A DNA stretch of 58,026 nucleotides from Bacillota bacterium (GCA_012521405.1 JAAYMK010000052.1:1-58026), one strand, 5' to 3'. Shown: positions 27,245-36,108, counted from the first letter of the stretch. Notes: a model not told the origin generated them from the sequence alone. Numbers and translations: made by a program.

Positions 27245-29029
27245 ATGTCAAAATCGCTCCAGCGTCGCCTGCGTGTTTTTACCGTGGTAGTGATAATGAT
27301 CATCTTGCTGCTGACGGCACGTCTGGCTTGGTTGCAAATATACCAGTATGATTATTACGTAGCCAAGGCGGAAAGTAACCGCCTGCGCGATATACCTATT
27401 CTTGCTACCAGGGGGGAAATAAAGGATCGCAACGGCCAGGTTTTAGCCACAAACCGGCCGGGTTATACCGTGTCACTTTTGGGCTTGGACCGGCAGAAAG
27501 CTGCCGATGTGATCCGTTATTTAAGTGAAATTTTGGAGATTGAGGAGCAAGAGATTAGAGATAAAATCGCCAAACAGCAGTTTAAAAGTTATGCTCCCAT
27601 ACAGATTGCCACTGACGTATCCCCGGAAATTGTAGCCCAATTGGAAGAGCGCCGCCTTGAGCTGCCGGGTGTTATTTATGAGACCCAGCCGGTGAGAGAG
27701 TATCCCCAGCAATCAGTGGCTGCGCATATTTTAGGTTATGTGGGCGTTATTCGGGAAAATCAATACCAGGAACTAAAACATGAAGGTTATCGTTTTACTG
27801 ATATTATCGGCCAATCCGGTTTAGAAGCCACTTTTGAAAAATACCTGCGGGGTCAGGACGGTACACTGCGGGTGGAAACGAACCGCTTTGGTAACCGAGT
27901 GCGTGAACTAGAGCGAACCAACCCGATTCCGGGCAATACCTTACATCTGACTTTAGATTTACGCCTGCAAGTCATTGCCGAAAATGCCCTGGACCAGGTG
28001 ATTGCCGCCTTAAAGGAAGAAGGTAATGAGCAAGTAGGTAAAGGCGCCGTGGTGGCTTTAGATCCCAACACGGGTGGCATTTTAGCCATGGTCAGTTATC
28101 CCGCCTTTAACCCCAATACTTTTTATCAGGATTACAATGAAATTCGTGACAACCCGGATAAACCGGAAATTAATAAAGCCATTCAGGGGACGTATCCTGT
28201 AGGTTCCACCTTTAAACTGGTGGGGGCCCTTGCCGCTTTGGAAGAAGGTATTATTACCGAAAAGTCACGTGTAGTATGCGGTGGAGTGAAAACTTTTTTC
28301 GGTTCTGACAGGCGGCGTTGCTATAATTACACCGCCCACGGTGCTTTAAATGTTGTCGGTGCTTTGCAAAAGTCATGTAATATTTTCTTTTATGAAATGG
28401 GTTACCATTTGGGCGGCGAGCGTTTAAGTAAGTATGCCAAAGATTTTGGTTTTGGCAGTTTGGTGGGATTAACCGATATTCGCGGTGAGGTGCCGGGGCT
28501 CATCAATGGGCCGGAAACAAGAAGTGACTTTATGCCCGGGGATGTGCTCTCAGCCGCCATTGGCCAAGGCCATGCCATTACACCGCTGCAGCTGGCCAAT
28601 TACGGTGCTATGCTGGCCAATGGTGGTATCCACTACCGGCCGCATTTGGTGAAAAAAATTACCAGTTATACCGGAGAAGTAATTTTAGAGCAAGAACCGG
28701 AAATCTTAAAAAAACTTGACTATGAGCAAAAACATTGGGAAATTGCCCGCAAAGGGATGGAAGCGGTGACGGAACTGGGTGGTACCGGCTCAAGTTTGCG
28801 GACACTGCCTGTAAAAGTCGCCGGCAAAACCGGTTCTGCGGAAGCAGGTGCCAATAAAATCTCCCATAGCTTATTTGTGGGTTATGCTCCGGCGGAAGCA
28901 CCGGAAATAGCTCTGGCCATAGTGGTGGAAAACGGCGGTTTGGGCGGCGATGCCGCCGTACCTGTGGCCAAAATGATTTTTGAAGCATATTACGGTGAAG
29001 AAGCGGCGGAAAGCAATGCAGAAATGTAG
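27245..29029 (+). CDS. mrdA: Penicillin-binding protein 2 (elongasome transpeptidase)
   Basis: A class B PBP that cross-links lateral peptidoglycan together with RodA. The 594-residue protein has one N-terminal membrane helix, the pedestal domain with RGEIKDRNGQVLATN, and a transpeptidase domain with Ser321-Thr-Phe-Lys324, Ser377-Cys-Asn379 and Lys528-Thr-Gly530. GAGGAG precedes the ATG by 9 bp. A terminator follows its stop, so it ends the mreBCD-mrdA unit; its probable partner rodA lies at 31062. Confidence 0.95.
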   Translation: MSKSLQRRLRVFTVVVIMIILLLTARLAWLQIYQYDYYVAKAESNRLRDIPILATRGEIKDRNGQVLATNRPGYTVSLLGLDRQKAADVIRYLSEILEIEEQEIRDKIAKQQFKSYAPIQIATDVSPEIVAQLEERRLELPGVIYETQPVREYPQQSVAAHILGYVGVIRENQYQELKHEGYRFTDIIGQSGLEATFEKYLRGQDGTLRVETNRFGNRVRELERTNPIPGNTLHLTLDLRLQVIAENALDQVIAALKEEGNEQVGKGAVVALDPNTGGILAMVSYPAFNPNTFYQDYNEIRDNPDKPEINKAIQGTYPVGSTFKLVGALAALEEGIITEKSRVVCGGVKTFFGSDRRRCYNYTAHGALNVVGALQKSCNIFFYEMGYHLGGERLSKYAKDFGFGSLVGLTDIRGEVPGLINGPETRSDFMPGDVLSAAIGQGHAITPLQLANYGAMLANGGIHYRPHLVKKITSYTGEVILEQEPEILKKLDYEQKHWEIARKGMEAVTELGGTGSSLRTLPVKVAGKTGSAEAGANKISHSLFVGYAPAEAPEIALAIVVENGGLGGDAAVPVAKMIFEAYYGEEAAESNAEM

Positions 29030-29055
29030 AAAAACGCTCCCGGGAGCGTTTTTCC
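29030..29055 (+). terminator. Intrinsic terminator after mrdA
   Basis: A near-perfect palindrome AAAAACGCTC CCGG GAGCGTTTTT just after the stop codon forms a 10-bp stem with T5. Confidence 0.85.
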
Positions 29056-29154
29056 TTTTTATAGAACCATTGTCGTTTATTTTACTTACTGGCAGGAAAA
29101 TGCCGCTATATGCCGAAAAGTATTGGGGAGTGAGTGTTGTAGTGGAGGACGTTT

Positions 29155-29820
29155 ATGAATAAATATGCAGTGGAATTTAAAGGGACAAAGGAAGGAGTTA
29201 CCATTTATTGTTTAGAGGGTGCAGATTTTACGGAAATTCTTTCCGATCTGGCTGCCAAACTCCGACAAAGAGCCTCCTTTTTTGGTGATGCAGAGGTAAG
29301 CATCGATCTTGGCAACAGAGAATTGACGGAGGAGGAAAGGGAAGCTTTAATTACAACAGTGACGAAAAACAGCCGTTTACGTTTAAAGAGCATTCATAGC
29401 AGTCAAGAGAAAGCACCTGCCATAACTTCTGCCAAACGGCAGGGAGAGATGGAAGATCTGAGCTTGGATGGTTTTAAAGAAGGTAGAGCACTTGTGATCA
29501 AGCGGACTTTACGTTCAGGTCAGTATATCCGCTATCCCGGCCATGTCATTGTCCTGGGAGATGTGAATCCGGGGGCGGAAATCGCGGCAGACGGTGATAT
29601 TTACGTTTTTGGTACGCTACGGGGCATTGCTCATGCCGGTGCCAACGGAGACAGAACGGCATCTGTTGTTGCTTTGCGGCTGGCGCCGACACAGCTGCGA
29701 ATTGCAGATGTCATTTCCCGGGCGCCTGATCATGATGATTTGCCTGACCAGCCTGAATATGCGTATGTACAGGATTTGCGCATTTTGATTGCAGCCATAA
29801 CAGCCAAACAAAATACATAG
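29155..29820 (+). CDS. minC: Septum site-determining protein MinC
   Basis: MinC inhibits FtsZ polymerisation away from midcell when recruited by MinD. The 221-residue protein has an N-terminal FtsZ-binding domain and the conserved C-terminal beta-helix domain with RSGQYIRYPGHVIVLGDVNPGAEI and GTLRGIAHAGANGD. GGAGG lies 7 bp before the ATG. The gene starts minC-minD-minE, spaced 21 and 14 bp apart. Confidence 0.95.
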   Translation: MNKYAVEFKGTKEGVTIYCLEGADFTEILSDLAAKLRQRASFFGDAEVSIDLGNRELTEEEREALITTVTKNSRLRLKSIHSSQEKAPAITSAKRQGEMEDLSLDGFKEGRALVIKRTLRSGQYIRYPGHVIVLGDVNPGAEIAADGDIYVFGTLRGIAHAGANGDRTASVVALRLAPTQLRIADVISRAPDHDDLPDQPEYAYVQDLRILIAAITAKQNT

Positions 29821-29841
29821 TGCAAAAAGGGGAGAAAATCC

Positions 29842-30642
29842 ATGGGGGAAGTTATTGTTATTACGTCCGGTAAAGGCGGAGTGGGTAAAACAACAACTAC
29901 GGCCAATCTCGGTGTCGGTTTGGCGCTGGCCCAGAAAAAAGTTGTCTTGATAGACGCAGATATCGGCTTAAGAAATCTTGATGTGGTCATGGGCCTGGAA
30001 AACAGGATTGTGTATGATCTGGTGGATGTGGTGGAAGGACGCTGCCGGGTGAAACAGGCGCTCATCCGGGACAAGCGCTATGACAATCTTTTTCTTTTAC
30101 CGGCAGCCCAGACACGAGACAAAAATGCCGTCAGTCCAGAGCAAATGAAAAAACTCTGTGAGGAGCTAAAGCAGGAATTTGATTTTGTTTTAGTTGACTG
30201 CCCGGCCGGTATTGAACAGGGTTTCCGCAATGCCATTGCCGGAGCGGACCGGGCATTAATTGTGACCACCCCGGAAGTGTCGGCTGTTCGGGATGCTGAC
30301 CGTATTATCGGCTTGCTGGAGGCGGCGGAAATAAAATCTTTCCGTTTGGTCATTAACCGCCTGCGGCCCGAAATGGTCAAACGTGGCGATATGCTGGATA
30401 TTGATGATATCTTGGAGATTTTGGCCATTGAGTTAATTGGTGTCATACCCGACGATGAAAAAATTATTATTTCTACCAACCGTGGTGAGCAGGTAGTTAC
30501 CAATGCCAATGACTCCCCGGCCGGCAAAGCTTACCTGAATATAGCGCAAAGGCTGCTTGGAGAGACGGTTCCTTTTCTGGATCTTTACCAAAATCAATCC
30601 TTCTTTAGCCGTTTAAAAAGATTAATCGGCTTAGGCGGATAG
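29842..30642 (+). CDS. minD: Septum site-determining ATPase MinD
   Basis: MinD is a membrane-associated ParA-type ATPase that recruits MinC. The deviant Walker A GKGGVGKTTTTANLG is near residues 10-24, and DADIGLRNLDVVMG and VDCPAGIEQGF are conserved. The C-terminal amphipathic membrane-targeting helix FFSRLKRLIGLGG is intact. The length (266) is standard. Confidence 0.97.
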   Translation: MGEVIVITSGKGGVGKTTTTANLGVGLALAQKKVVLIDADIGLRNLDVVMGLENRIVYDLVDVVEGRCRVKQALIRDKRYDNLFLLPAAQTRDKNAVSPEQMKKLCEELKQEFDFVLVDCPAGIEQGFRNAIAGADRALIVTTPEVSAVRDADRIIGLLEAAEIKSFRLVINRLRPEMVKRGDMLDIDDILEILAIELIGVIPDDEKIIISTNRGEQVVTNANDSPAGKAYLNIAQRLLGETVPFLDLYQNQSFFSRLKRLIGLGG

Positions 30643-30656
30643 AAAGGAAGTGAACC

Positions 30657-30929
30657 ATGAATCTAAAGGCATTGCTTGCTGCTTTGACCGGCAGACAGTC
30701 CAGTAAAGAAGTGGCAAAGGAGCGCCTGCGTCTGGTACTAGTCCACGACCGTGCCAGTGTAGCTCCGGAGTTTCTCGATAAAATTAAGGAGGAAATGATT
30801 GCTGTAATCTCCAAGTATATGGAAATTGATGAAAGCAACACCGTTGTTAATATGCATCATACCGACGGCACGGCAGTTTTAGAGGCCAATTTAGCCGTGA
30901 AAAGTATAAAACGACCTGCCCACAGCTAA
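30657..30929 (+). CDS. minE: Cell division topological specificity factor MinE
   Basis: MinE stimulates MinD ATPase and drives pole-to-pole oscillation. The 90-residue protein has an N-terminal amphipathic start (MNLKALLAALTG), a MinD-interaction segment with KERLRLVLVHDR and the C-terminal dimerisation domain. Its presence means the Min system here is of the oscillating type rather than the DivIVA/MinJ-anchored type of Bacillus; this is known in several clostridia. Confidence 0.93.
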   Translation: MNLKALLAALTGRQSSKEVAKERLRLVLVHDRASVAPEFLDKIKEEMIAVISKYMEIDESNTVVNMHHTDGTAVLEANLAVKSIKRPAHS

Positions 30930-30935
30930 CCGGTC

Positions 30936-30965
30936 AACCATGCTTTGCATAGTAAGGGTTTTTCT
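30936..30965 (+). terminator. Possible weak terminator after minE
   Basis: AACC...GGTT and ATGC/GCAT can pair around a TTT loop, with a bulge, and T5 follows. It is imperfect; it may slow rather than end transcription. Confidence 0.35.
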
Positions 30966-30970
30966 TGCGC

Positions 30971-30999
30971 TTTACGGTATGATTAACTTTCCGTATAAT
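30971..30999 (+). promoter_or_regulatory. Promoter for rodA
   Basis: The -35 TTTACG (30971-30976) and perfect -10 TATAAT (30994-30999) are spaced 17 bp. The predicted start near 31006 excludes the upstream GTG at 31005 as a rodA start and supports the GTG at 31062. Confidence 0.65.
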
Positions 31000-31061
31000 T
31001 ATAAGTGCTAGGGGTTTACCTTGCACTTATTTTTTCTGATTATTTTGCTGGGAGTGGAAAA

Positions 31062-32165
31062 GTGTTTGATCGTAGGCTGATACGCAACCTGGATTGGTTG
31101 CTTATATTGACAGTGATAGCTATTTTTGCCATTAGCTTGATTATTATCACCAGCACCACGGTAAATTTCACCGGTGACCCTTTGTATTATGCCAAGCGCC
31201 ATGCTCTACGTTTCGGTGCAGGTCTAGTTGCGCTGCTTTTTATTTTAAGCTTGGATTATACGTATTTTTACCGTTTTGCCCCCTATATATATTTTGCCAA
31301 TGTACTTTTACTTTTGGCTGTGCTTTTTGTAGGTTCAGATTCCGGCGGGGCTCAGCGCTGGATTGATTTAAAATTTTTTGAACTGCAACCTTCCGAGTTT
31401 GCCAAACTGGCCATTATCATTTCTTTGGCCCGGCACTTAACCGATCAGGAGGGAAATTTCGACAGTTTTTTTAGCGCTATTCCTTTTTTCCTGCATGTGG
31501 CCATACCTATGTTCTTAATTTTCCGCCAACCTGATTTAGGTACTTCAATAGTTTTTATCGTGATTTTGTTGGGCATGCTTTTTATGGCCGGCATAAAATT
31601 TAAACACTTGGCCGCTTACATTGGGCTGGGACTGGCAGCGCTGCCCTTTGTGTGGTTTAGATTAAAAGACTACCAGAAAATGCGGCTGATTATTTTTTTG
31701 GATCCATACCAAGATCCCCTAAATGACGGTTATCAAATTATTCAGTCTCTGATTGCCGTGGGATCGGGAGGTTTATACGGTAAAGGTTTATTTGCTGAAG
31801 GGACACAGAACCACCTTGGTTTTTTACTGGAGCAGCATACAGATTTTATTTTTTCCGCTTATGCAGAAGAAACAGGTTTTATCGGTGCCGTCATCCTGCT
31901 CTTTTTATTTTTGGTGTTGATTTTACGGATTATCCGCGTTGCCTACCAGGCGCGGGATACCTTTGGAACGCTGGTGTGCATCGGCATCGCCACCATGATG
32001 ACTTTTCATGTTTTAATTAATGTGGGTATGACTATCGGTATTATGCCGGTAACCGGCCTGCCGCTGCCTTTTGTCTCTTATGGGGGCAGTTCTTTGCTGA
32101 TGAATATGATGGCCATAGGCGTTGTGCTCAATATTGGTATGCGGCGGCAAAAATTTATGTTTTAA
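31062..32165 (+). CDS. rodA: Peptidoglycan glycosyltransferase RodA (FtsW/RodA/SpoVE family)
   Basis: A SEDS glycosyltransferase that polymerises lipid II with PBP2. The 367-residue protein has about ten membrane helices and the SEDS signature near the C-terminus (GMTIGIMPVTGLPLPFVSYGGSS). The catalytic-loop region has FVGSDSGGAQRWIDL and the PSEFAKLA motif. The start GTG 31062 has GGGAG 7 bp upstream. Being next to minCDE and near mrdA, RodA is favoured over FtsW, but the family is hard to split by eye. Confidence 0.88.
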   Translation: MFDRRLIRNLDWLLILTVIAIFAISLIIITSTTVNFTGDPLYYAKRHALRFGAGLVALLFILSLDYTYFYRFAPYIYFANVLLLLAVLFVGSDSGGAQRWIDLKFFELQPSEFAKLAIIISLARHLTDQEGNFDSFFSAIPFFLHVAIPMFLIFRQPDLGTSIVFIVILLGMLFMAGIKFKHLAAYIGLGLAALPFVWFRLKDYQKMRLIIFLDPYQDPLNDGYQIIQSLIAVGSGGLYGKGLFAEGTQNHLGFLLEQHTDFIFSAYAEETGFIGAVILLFLFLVLILRIIRVAYQARDTFGTLVCIGIATMMTFHVLINVGMTIGIMPVTGLPLPFVSYGGSSLLMNMMAIGVVLNIGMRRQKFMF

Positions 32166-32166
32166 G

Positions 32167-32192
32167 CCACCCCTTGGGGTGGATTTTTTTTT
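32167..32192 (+). terminator. Intrinsic terminator after rodA
   Basis: The 7-bp stem CCACCCC/GGGGTGG with a 2-nt loop is followed by A then T9. Confidence 0.85.
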
Positions 32193-32264
32193 ATCCTCAA
32201 AAGCATAACTTGAGGGACAAGTAAATATACATGGATAAGGACAAACCTCAAAGAGGTGAGGAGT

Positions 32265-33059
32265 TTGAAATATTATCGGAGCCGGCAAAGGCAAAGGCCG
32301 CGTTCTGATTTACGCCAGCGGCTAGAACAAAGACAACTTTATAAAGAAAGTTTCGGCGGCTTTGGCAAAGAATCCGCAGGATTGCCGGTGGTTTTATTAC
32401 GGCAGCTGCAGGAAAATCTTTTTGAGAAAACAGTGGCGGCCATTATGGTGGTGCTGATCCTTGGTGCTTTTAGTTTGTGGCATACCGATTTTACCGGCCG
32501 GGTGGTTGATTGGGTTTATACGCTCACGGTTAGCCACTCCCAGCCTTCCGCTTGGCTGGAGCGGGCAAAACCTGTGATGCAGACGCTAAGCAATTTATAC
32601 CCGTCAAGGGATAATTCTCGGAATAATGTCCCCGCAGACACTGCTACAGGGGAAGAGACTTGGGAAGAGGAAACAATGGTGCATCCGGTAAGCGGAGTGT
32701 TGAGCAGTCCCTTTGGCACACGCCCGGCAGCCGACGGCCAAAATATAGAAATGCACTACGGTATAGATGTGACCACAGAGCCGGGAGCTCCTGTTTATGC
32801 CGCCTTCGCCGGGAAGGTAAGTTTAGTACAGGAACATGAGAGATATGGTACCACCATTTACCTGCAACATGACAATGACCTGGTGACAATTTACGGCCGT
32901 GTTACAGCTCCTCTGGTGGCTGTGGGTGAACAGGTGGCCCAGGGACAGGAAATTGCCAAAGTGGCACCGGCACCGGAGGGAGAGAGTCATTTGCATTTTG
33001 AAATTTGGGAAAACAAGCGGCCCGTTGATCCGCAGAAATTTCTGACTGAGATTAACTAA
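32265..33059 (+). CDS. spoIVFA: SpoIVFA-like M23 metallopeptidase-domain protein
   Basis: In Bacillus, SpoIVFA anchors and restrains the intramembrane protease SpoIVFB in the outer forespore membrane. This 264-residue protein has an arginine-rich cytoplasmic N-terminus, one membrane helix (about residues 50-68) and a C-terminal LytM/M23 domain. All zinc-peptidase residues are readable: His164 and Asp168 (HYGID) and His242/His244 (HLH). It could thus retain peptidoglycan hydrolase activity. The TTG at 32265 is preferred because AGAGGTGAG lies just upstream; the GTG at 32256 would fall within that RBS. It is 16 bp from spoIVFB. The name rests on position and architecture. Confidence 0.82.
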   Translation: MKYYRSRQRQRPRSDLRQRLEQRQLYKESFGGFGKESAGLPVVLLRQLQENLFEKTVAAIMVVLILGAFSLWHTDFTGRVVDWVYTLTVSHSQPSAWLERAKPVMQTLSNLYPSRDNSRNNVPADTATGEETWEEETMVHPVSGVLSSPFGTRPAADGQNIEMHYGIDVTTEPGAPVYAAFAGKVSLVQEHERYGTTIYLQHDNDLVTIYGRVTAPLVAVGEQVAQGQEIAKVAPAPEGESHLHFEIWENKRPVDPQKFLTEIN

Positions 33060-33075
33060 AAGGAGAGGCCTGTAC

Positions 33076-33960
33076 TTGAAACTGTTTCGCCTGGCAGGAA
33101 TTACATTTCGTTTTCATTGGGTTTTTCTTGTGCTTGTTTTTGTGCTGCTTTATTATGGATATCTAAGTGAAACGTTAATTATTTTTAGTCTTGTTGCCGC
33201 TCATGAAGTGGTGCATCTTTTGGTGGCCCGGATGCAGGGTTTGGAAGTGGGAGAAGTTGAACTTTTTCCCTTTGGCGGTGTCGCAAAAATTGAAGATGCC
33301 CTGGAACTGGATCCGCACGTGGAAAGTGTGGTGTCTTTAGCCGGGCCGCTTTTTAATTTTGTCTTGGCGGCGGCAGGTATCTTGCTTTATGCCAATATTT
33401 CTGCCTGGCGGCAAAATGAGGTGCTGCTCTTTTTTATTCGCAGCAACCTAACCCTGGGGCTTTTTAATCTTTTACCGGCACTGCCCTTGGATGGGGGCAG
33501 GATTCTGCGGGCAAAGCTTTGCGGAACGCTTGGTTTTCAAAAAGCTACCGAACTTTGTATTCGCCTCAGTCAATTGCTGGCGCTGCTAATTTTTGCCCTG
33601 GGCTTATATCTTTTTTATCTGGGCCATTTTCACGTGACACTTTTGGCCACGGCAATTTTTTTATATTTTGCCGCCGAAAAAGAACGCAGTGCCTCCATGT
33701 ATGCCTTTATTCGCGGTTTAACGAGGAAAAAACAGATTCTGCTTGCGGAAGGAGTAATGCCTTTAACGACACTTTTGGCTTTGCCGGAGACACCGCTGAA
33801 AGAAATACTGCGGCGGTTTACCATGAAAAAATATCATCATATCCTCATTGTCACTCAAAGCGGGCGGATTGTGGGTGAGGTGACAGAGGATGAACTTGTG
33901 GGCACTGTGTTACAAAAAGGTATTTATGCCAAGGCTGAAGCTGCTTTAAGCAAAAAATAA
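33076..33960 (+). CDS. spoIVFB: SpoIVFB-like site-2 (M50) intramembrane metalloprotease
   Basis: SpoIVFB cleaves pro-sigma-K in the mother cell during sporulation. The 294-residue protein has the zinc motif HEVVH (His43, Glu44, His47) in a membrane helix and the third ligand in NLLPALPLDGG (Asp139). It ends in a CBS-type region (about 215-285), matching SpoIVFB architecture. The start is TTG with AAGGAGAGG 10 bp upstream. Together with the preceding gene it forms the spoIVFAB pair, placed between the min genes and rplU as in Bacillus. Confidence 0.9.
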   Translation: MKLFRLAGITFRFHWVFLVLVFVLLYYGYLSETLIIFSLVAAHEVVHLLVARMQGLEVGEVELFPFGGVAKIEDALELDPHVESVVSLAGPLFNFVLAAAGILLYANISAWRQNEVLLFFIRSNLTLGLFNLLPALPLDGGRILRAKLCGTLGFQKATELCIRLSQLLALLIFALGLYLFYLGHFHVTLLATAIFLYFAAEKERSASMYAFIRGLTRKKQILLAEGVMPLTTLLALPETPLKEILRRFTMKKYHHILIVTQSGRIVGEVTEDELVGTVLQKGIYAKAEAALSKK

Positions 33961-33983
33961 GCTTAAAATTGCCCTTTTACAGC

Positions 33984-34012
33984 CTGACAAAGGGAGAATT
34001 TTTTATTATAAT
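33984..34012 (+). promoter_or_regulatory. Promoter of a leader/short RNA upstream of the radical SAM gene
   Basis: A -35 CTGACA (33984-33989) and perfect -10 TATAAT (34007-34012) are spaced exactly 17 bp. Transcription from about 34019 meets a strong terminator 60-90 nt downstream, so the primary product would be a ~90-nt RNA unless the terminator is bypassed. Confidence 0.7.
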
Positions 34013-34018
34013 TAAGCT

Positions 34019-34109
34019 GTAAGGCGGCGAAGGAACCGGGGCGGCAAACAAGAAAAACTTTGCAGCCATTAAAGCAAAAACCGGCTGTAGATTTAACACC
34101 GGTTTTTTT
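34019..34109 (+). ncRNA. Candidate ~90-nt leader or small RNA ending in a terminator
   Basis: From the predicted start a G-rich segment is followed by GCAGCC (34062-34067), which can pair with GGCTGT (34083-34088). That pairing is incompatible with the terminator stem AAAAACCGG (34076-34084)/CCGGTTTTT (34099-34107), so an attenuation switch is possible. The remaining 139 bp to the radical SAM gene hold only a weak promoter-like pair (TTTAAC 34161, TATGCT 34183). No known RNA family is recognised. Confidence 0.4.
34076..34109 (+). terminator. Intrinsic terminator 140 bp upstream of the radical SAM gene
   Basis: The 9-bp stem AAAAACCGG/CCGGTTTTT, extended by TGT/ACA inside the loop, ends in T7. 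It is 115 bp downstream of spoIVFB and could also terminate that transcript. Confidence 0.8.
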
Positions 34110-34248
34110 GTTTTCCTAAGTCAAAAAAAATTGAGCAACTTTTCTGTAAATTTACCCGGCTTTAACCATGTCGGGGAAGGGATATGCTGTATTCATGTTA
34201 AATTGATAAAAGGGAAAAATAGTTAATAAAAGCTTAGGCGGAGGTCTC

Positions 34249-36108
34249 ATGAAAAACTACAAGGAAAAATTTTGGCAAGAGATTTTACCGCGCGTACAAA
34301 AACCGGTGCGGTATTTAGGCAATGAAGTAAATGCACAAAGCAAAGATCATGAGCAATGTACCATGCGTATTGCCCTGGTTTTTCCCGATTTATATGAAAT
34401 AGGAATGTCACATTTAGGTTTAAAAATTCTTTATCATTTATTAAATGAGCGGCGGCAGTGGGCGGCAGAACGTGTTTTTATGCCCGGTGCTGATTTAGAA
34501 GAGATTATGCGGGAAGAAAAATTTCCTCTCTGTTCCCTGGAGACAGTGACGCCTGTGGCGCATTTTGATTTGGTAGGTGTGACACTGCAATATGAGCTAT
34601 CATATACAACCGTATTGCAGATGCTGGATTTGGCCGGTATTCCGCTTTTAGCTGCTGAACGTGGCGAAGGCGATCCTTTAGTGGTGGGAGGCGGCCCCGG
34701 GGCCTTTAATCCGGAGCCCATAGCCGATTTTTTTGACTTTTTTGTCATAGGTGATGCTGAGGAAGTATTCCCCGAAATTGTACAGCTTTTGGAAGAGCAT
34801 AAGAGCCTGCCCCGGCAGGAGAAACTGCTGCAACTGGTGGCTTTGCCGGGAGTGTACGTACCTTCACTGTACCGGGCGCAATATTCGCCTGCCGGTTCTT
34901 TTGTGAAACTTGAGCCGGTGCATCCCCTGGCTCCAACCCGTGTAAGGCGTGCAGTTGTCGCCGATTTGGACAAAGCTTATTATCCCACGGATTTTGTTGT
35001 TCCTTATGGTAGTATTGTCCATGACCGTTTAATGCTGGAAATATTTCGCGGCTGCACCAGAGGCTGCCGCTTCTGCCAGGCAGGAATGATTTACCGGCCT
35101 GTACGGGAACGCAAAAAAGAAACATTAAGACGACTGGCACAAAAAATGGTGCGCGCCACCGGTTATGAGGAGATTGCTTTAAGTTCATTAAGTTCGGGAG
35201 ATTACAGCGCCATTGGCGAGTTAATTCAAGATTTAAGTGCAGATTTGGCCCGGGAAGGTGTTACGTTATCCTTACCGTCTTTGCGTTTAGATTCATTTTC
35301 AGAGGGTTTGGCACGGCAGTCCCAGCAGGTGCGCAAAAGCGGTTTAACTTTTGCCCCGGAAGCGGGCACACAGCGCCTGCGCGATGTGATAAATAAAAAT
35401 ATTACAGAAGCGGAACTTATCTCTGCCGCCAGGGACGCATTTGCTGCCGGCTGGACAAATATTAAACTTTATTTTATGATCGGCTTGCCTACGGAAACCG
35501 ATGAGGATTTATTGGGGATAGTGCATTTGACACAGCAGGTGCTGAATACCTATAAACAGGTATGCGGTAAAGGGAAGCCACAGGTTACTGTTTCCGCTTC
35601 CGTCTTTGTGCCTAAAGCGCATACTCCTTTCCAATGGTTTGGCCAGGTTCCGCAAGCCGAAATCAAACGCAGGCAGGATTTGTTACGACAGCATTTGCGC
35701 CTGCCCGGCGTGCATTTTCAGTGGCACGGTGCGGAGATGAGTTTGCTGGAAGCAGCCATTGCCAGAGGGGGCCGGGAGCTTGCGCCTGTCATTTTGCGTG
35801 CCGCTCAGCTTGGTTGTAAGCTGGACAGTTGGGATGAACATTTTCGTTTTGCTTTATGGCAGCAAGCTTTTGCGGAGAACGGCTTGGAACTGGCAACTTG
35901 TGCCCAGCGCGAGTATGCTTTAACGGACCCGCTGCCCTGGGATCATATCGATGCAGGTGTTAGTAAGCGTTATCTCCAGCGAGAATATAAACGTGCTTTA
36001 AAGGGAGAAACCACAAAAGACTGCCGGGAGGGATGTCTAGGCTGCGGCATGGTACTGCTTTTAGATGAAGAAAATAGAGGGGTATGTACAAATGCGGATT
36101 TGGATTGA
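34249..36108 (+). CDS. B12-binding-domain radical SAM protein (TIGR03960-like)
   Basis: A 619-residue protein of the family found next to the DUF2344 protein and rng in many Firmicutes. The N-terminal half looks like a cobalamin-binding-type Rossmann region (RIALVFPDLYEIGMSHLGLKIL, then VVGGGPGAFNPEPIADFFD). The radical SAM core has Cys269-x3-Cys273-x2-Cys276 (GCTRGCRFCQ). The C-terminus carries a second Cys592-x3-Cys596-x2-Cys599 motif (DCREGCLGCG), perhaps an auxiliary cluster or zinc site. Its reaction is unknown; linkage with rng and ribosomal genes suggests RNA or ribosome modification. GGCGGAGG precedes the ATG. Confidence 0.85.
   Translation: MKNYKEKFWQEILPRVQKPVRYLGNEVNAQSKDHEQCTMRIALVFPDLYEIGMSHLGLKILYHLLNERRQWAAERVFMPGADLEEIMREEKFPLCSLETVTPVAHFDLVGVTLQYELSYTTVLQMLDLAGIPLLAAERGEGDPLVVGGGPGAFNPEPIADFFDFFVIGDAEEVFPEIVQLLEEHKSLPRQEKLLQLVALPGVYVPSLYRAQYSPAGSFVKLEPVHPLAPTRVRRAVVADLDKAYYPTDFVVPYGSIVHDRLMLEIFRGCTRGCRFCQAGMIYRPVRERKKETLRRLAQKMVRATGYEEIALSSLSSGDYSAIGELIQDLSADLAREGVTLSLPSLRLDSFSEGLARQSQQVRKSGLTFAPEAGTQRLRDVINKNITEAELISAARDAFAAGWTNIKLYFMIGLPTETDEDLLGIVHLTQQVLNTYKQVCGKGKPQVTVSASVFVPKAHTPFQWFGQVPQAEIKRRQDLLRQHLRLPGVHFQWHGAEMSLLEAAIARGGRELAPVILRAAQLGCKLDSWDEHFRFALWQQAFAENGLELATCAQREYALTDPLPWDHIDAGVSKRYLQREYKRALKGETTKDCREGCLGCGMVLLLDEENRGVCTNADLD

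Noticed and set aside
31005-31061. Upstream GTG start for rodA
   Set aside because: It coincides with the predicted transcription start and has no RBS; GTG 31062 has GGGAG at good spacing.
33961-34248. Cobalamin riboswitch before the B12-type radical SAM gene
   Set aside because: The conserved B12-box type elements are not visible, and the leader is too short for the full aptamer.
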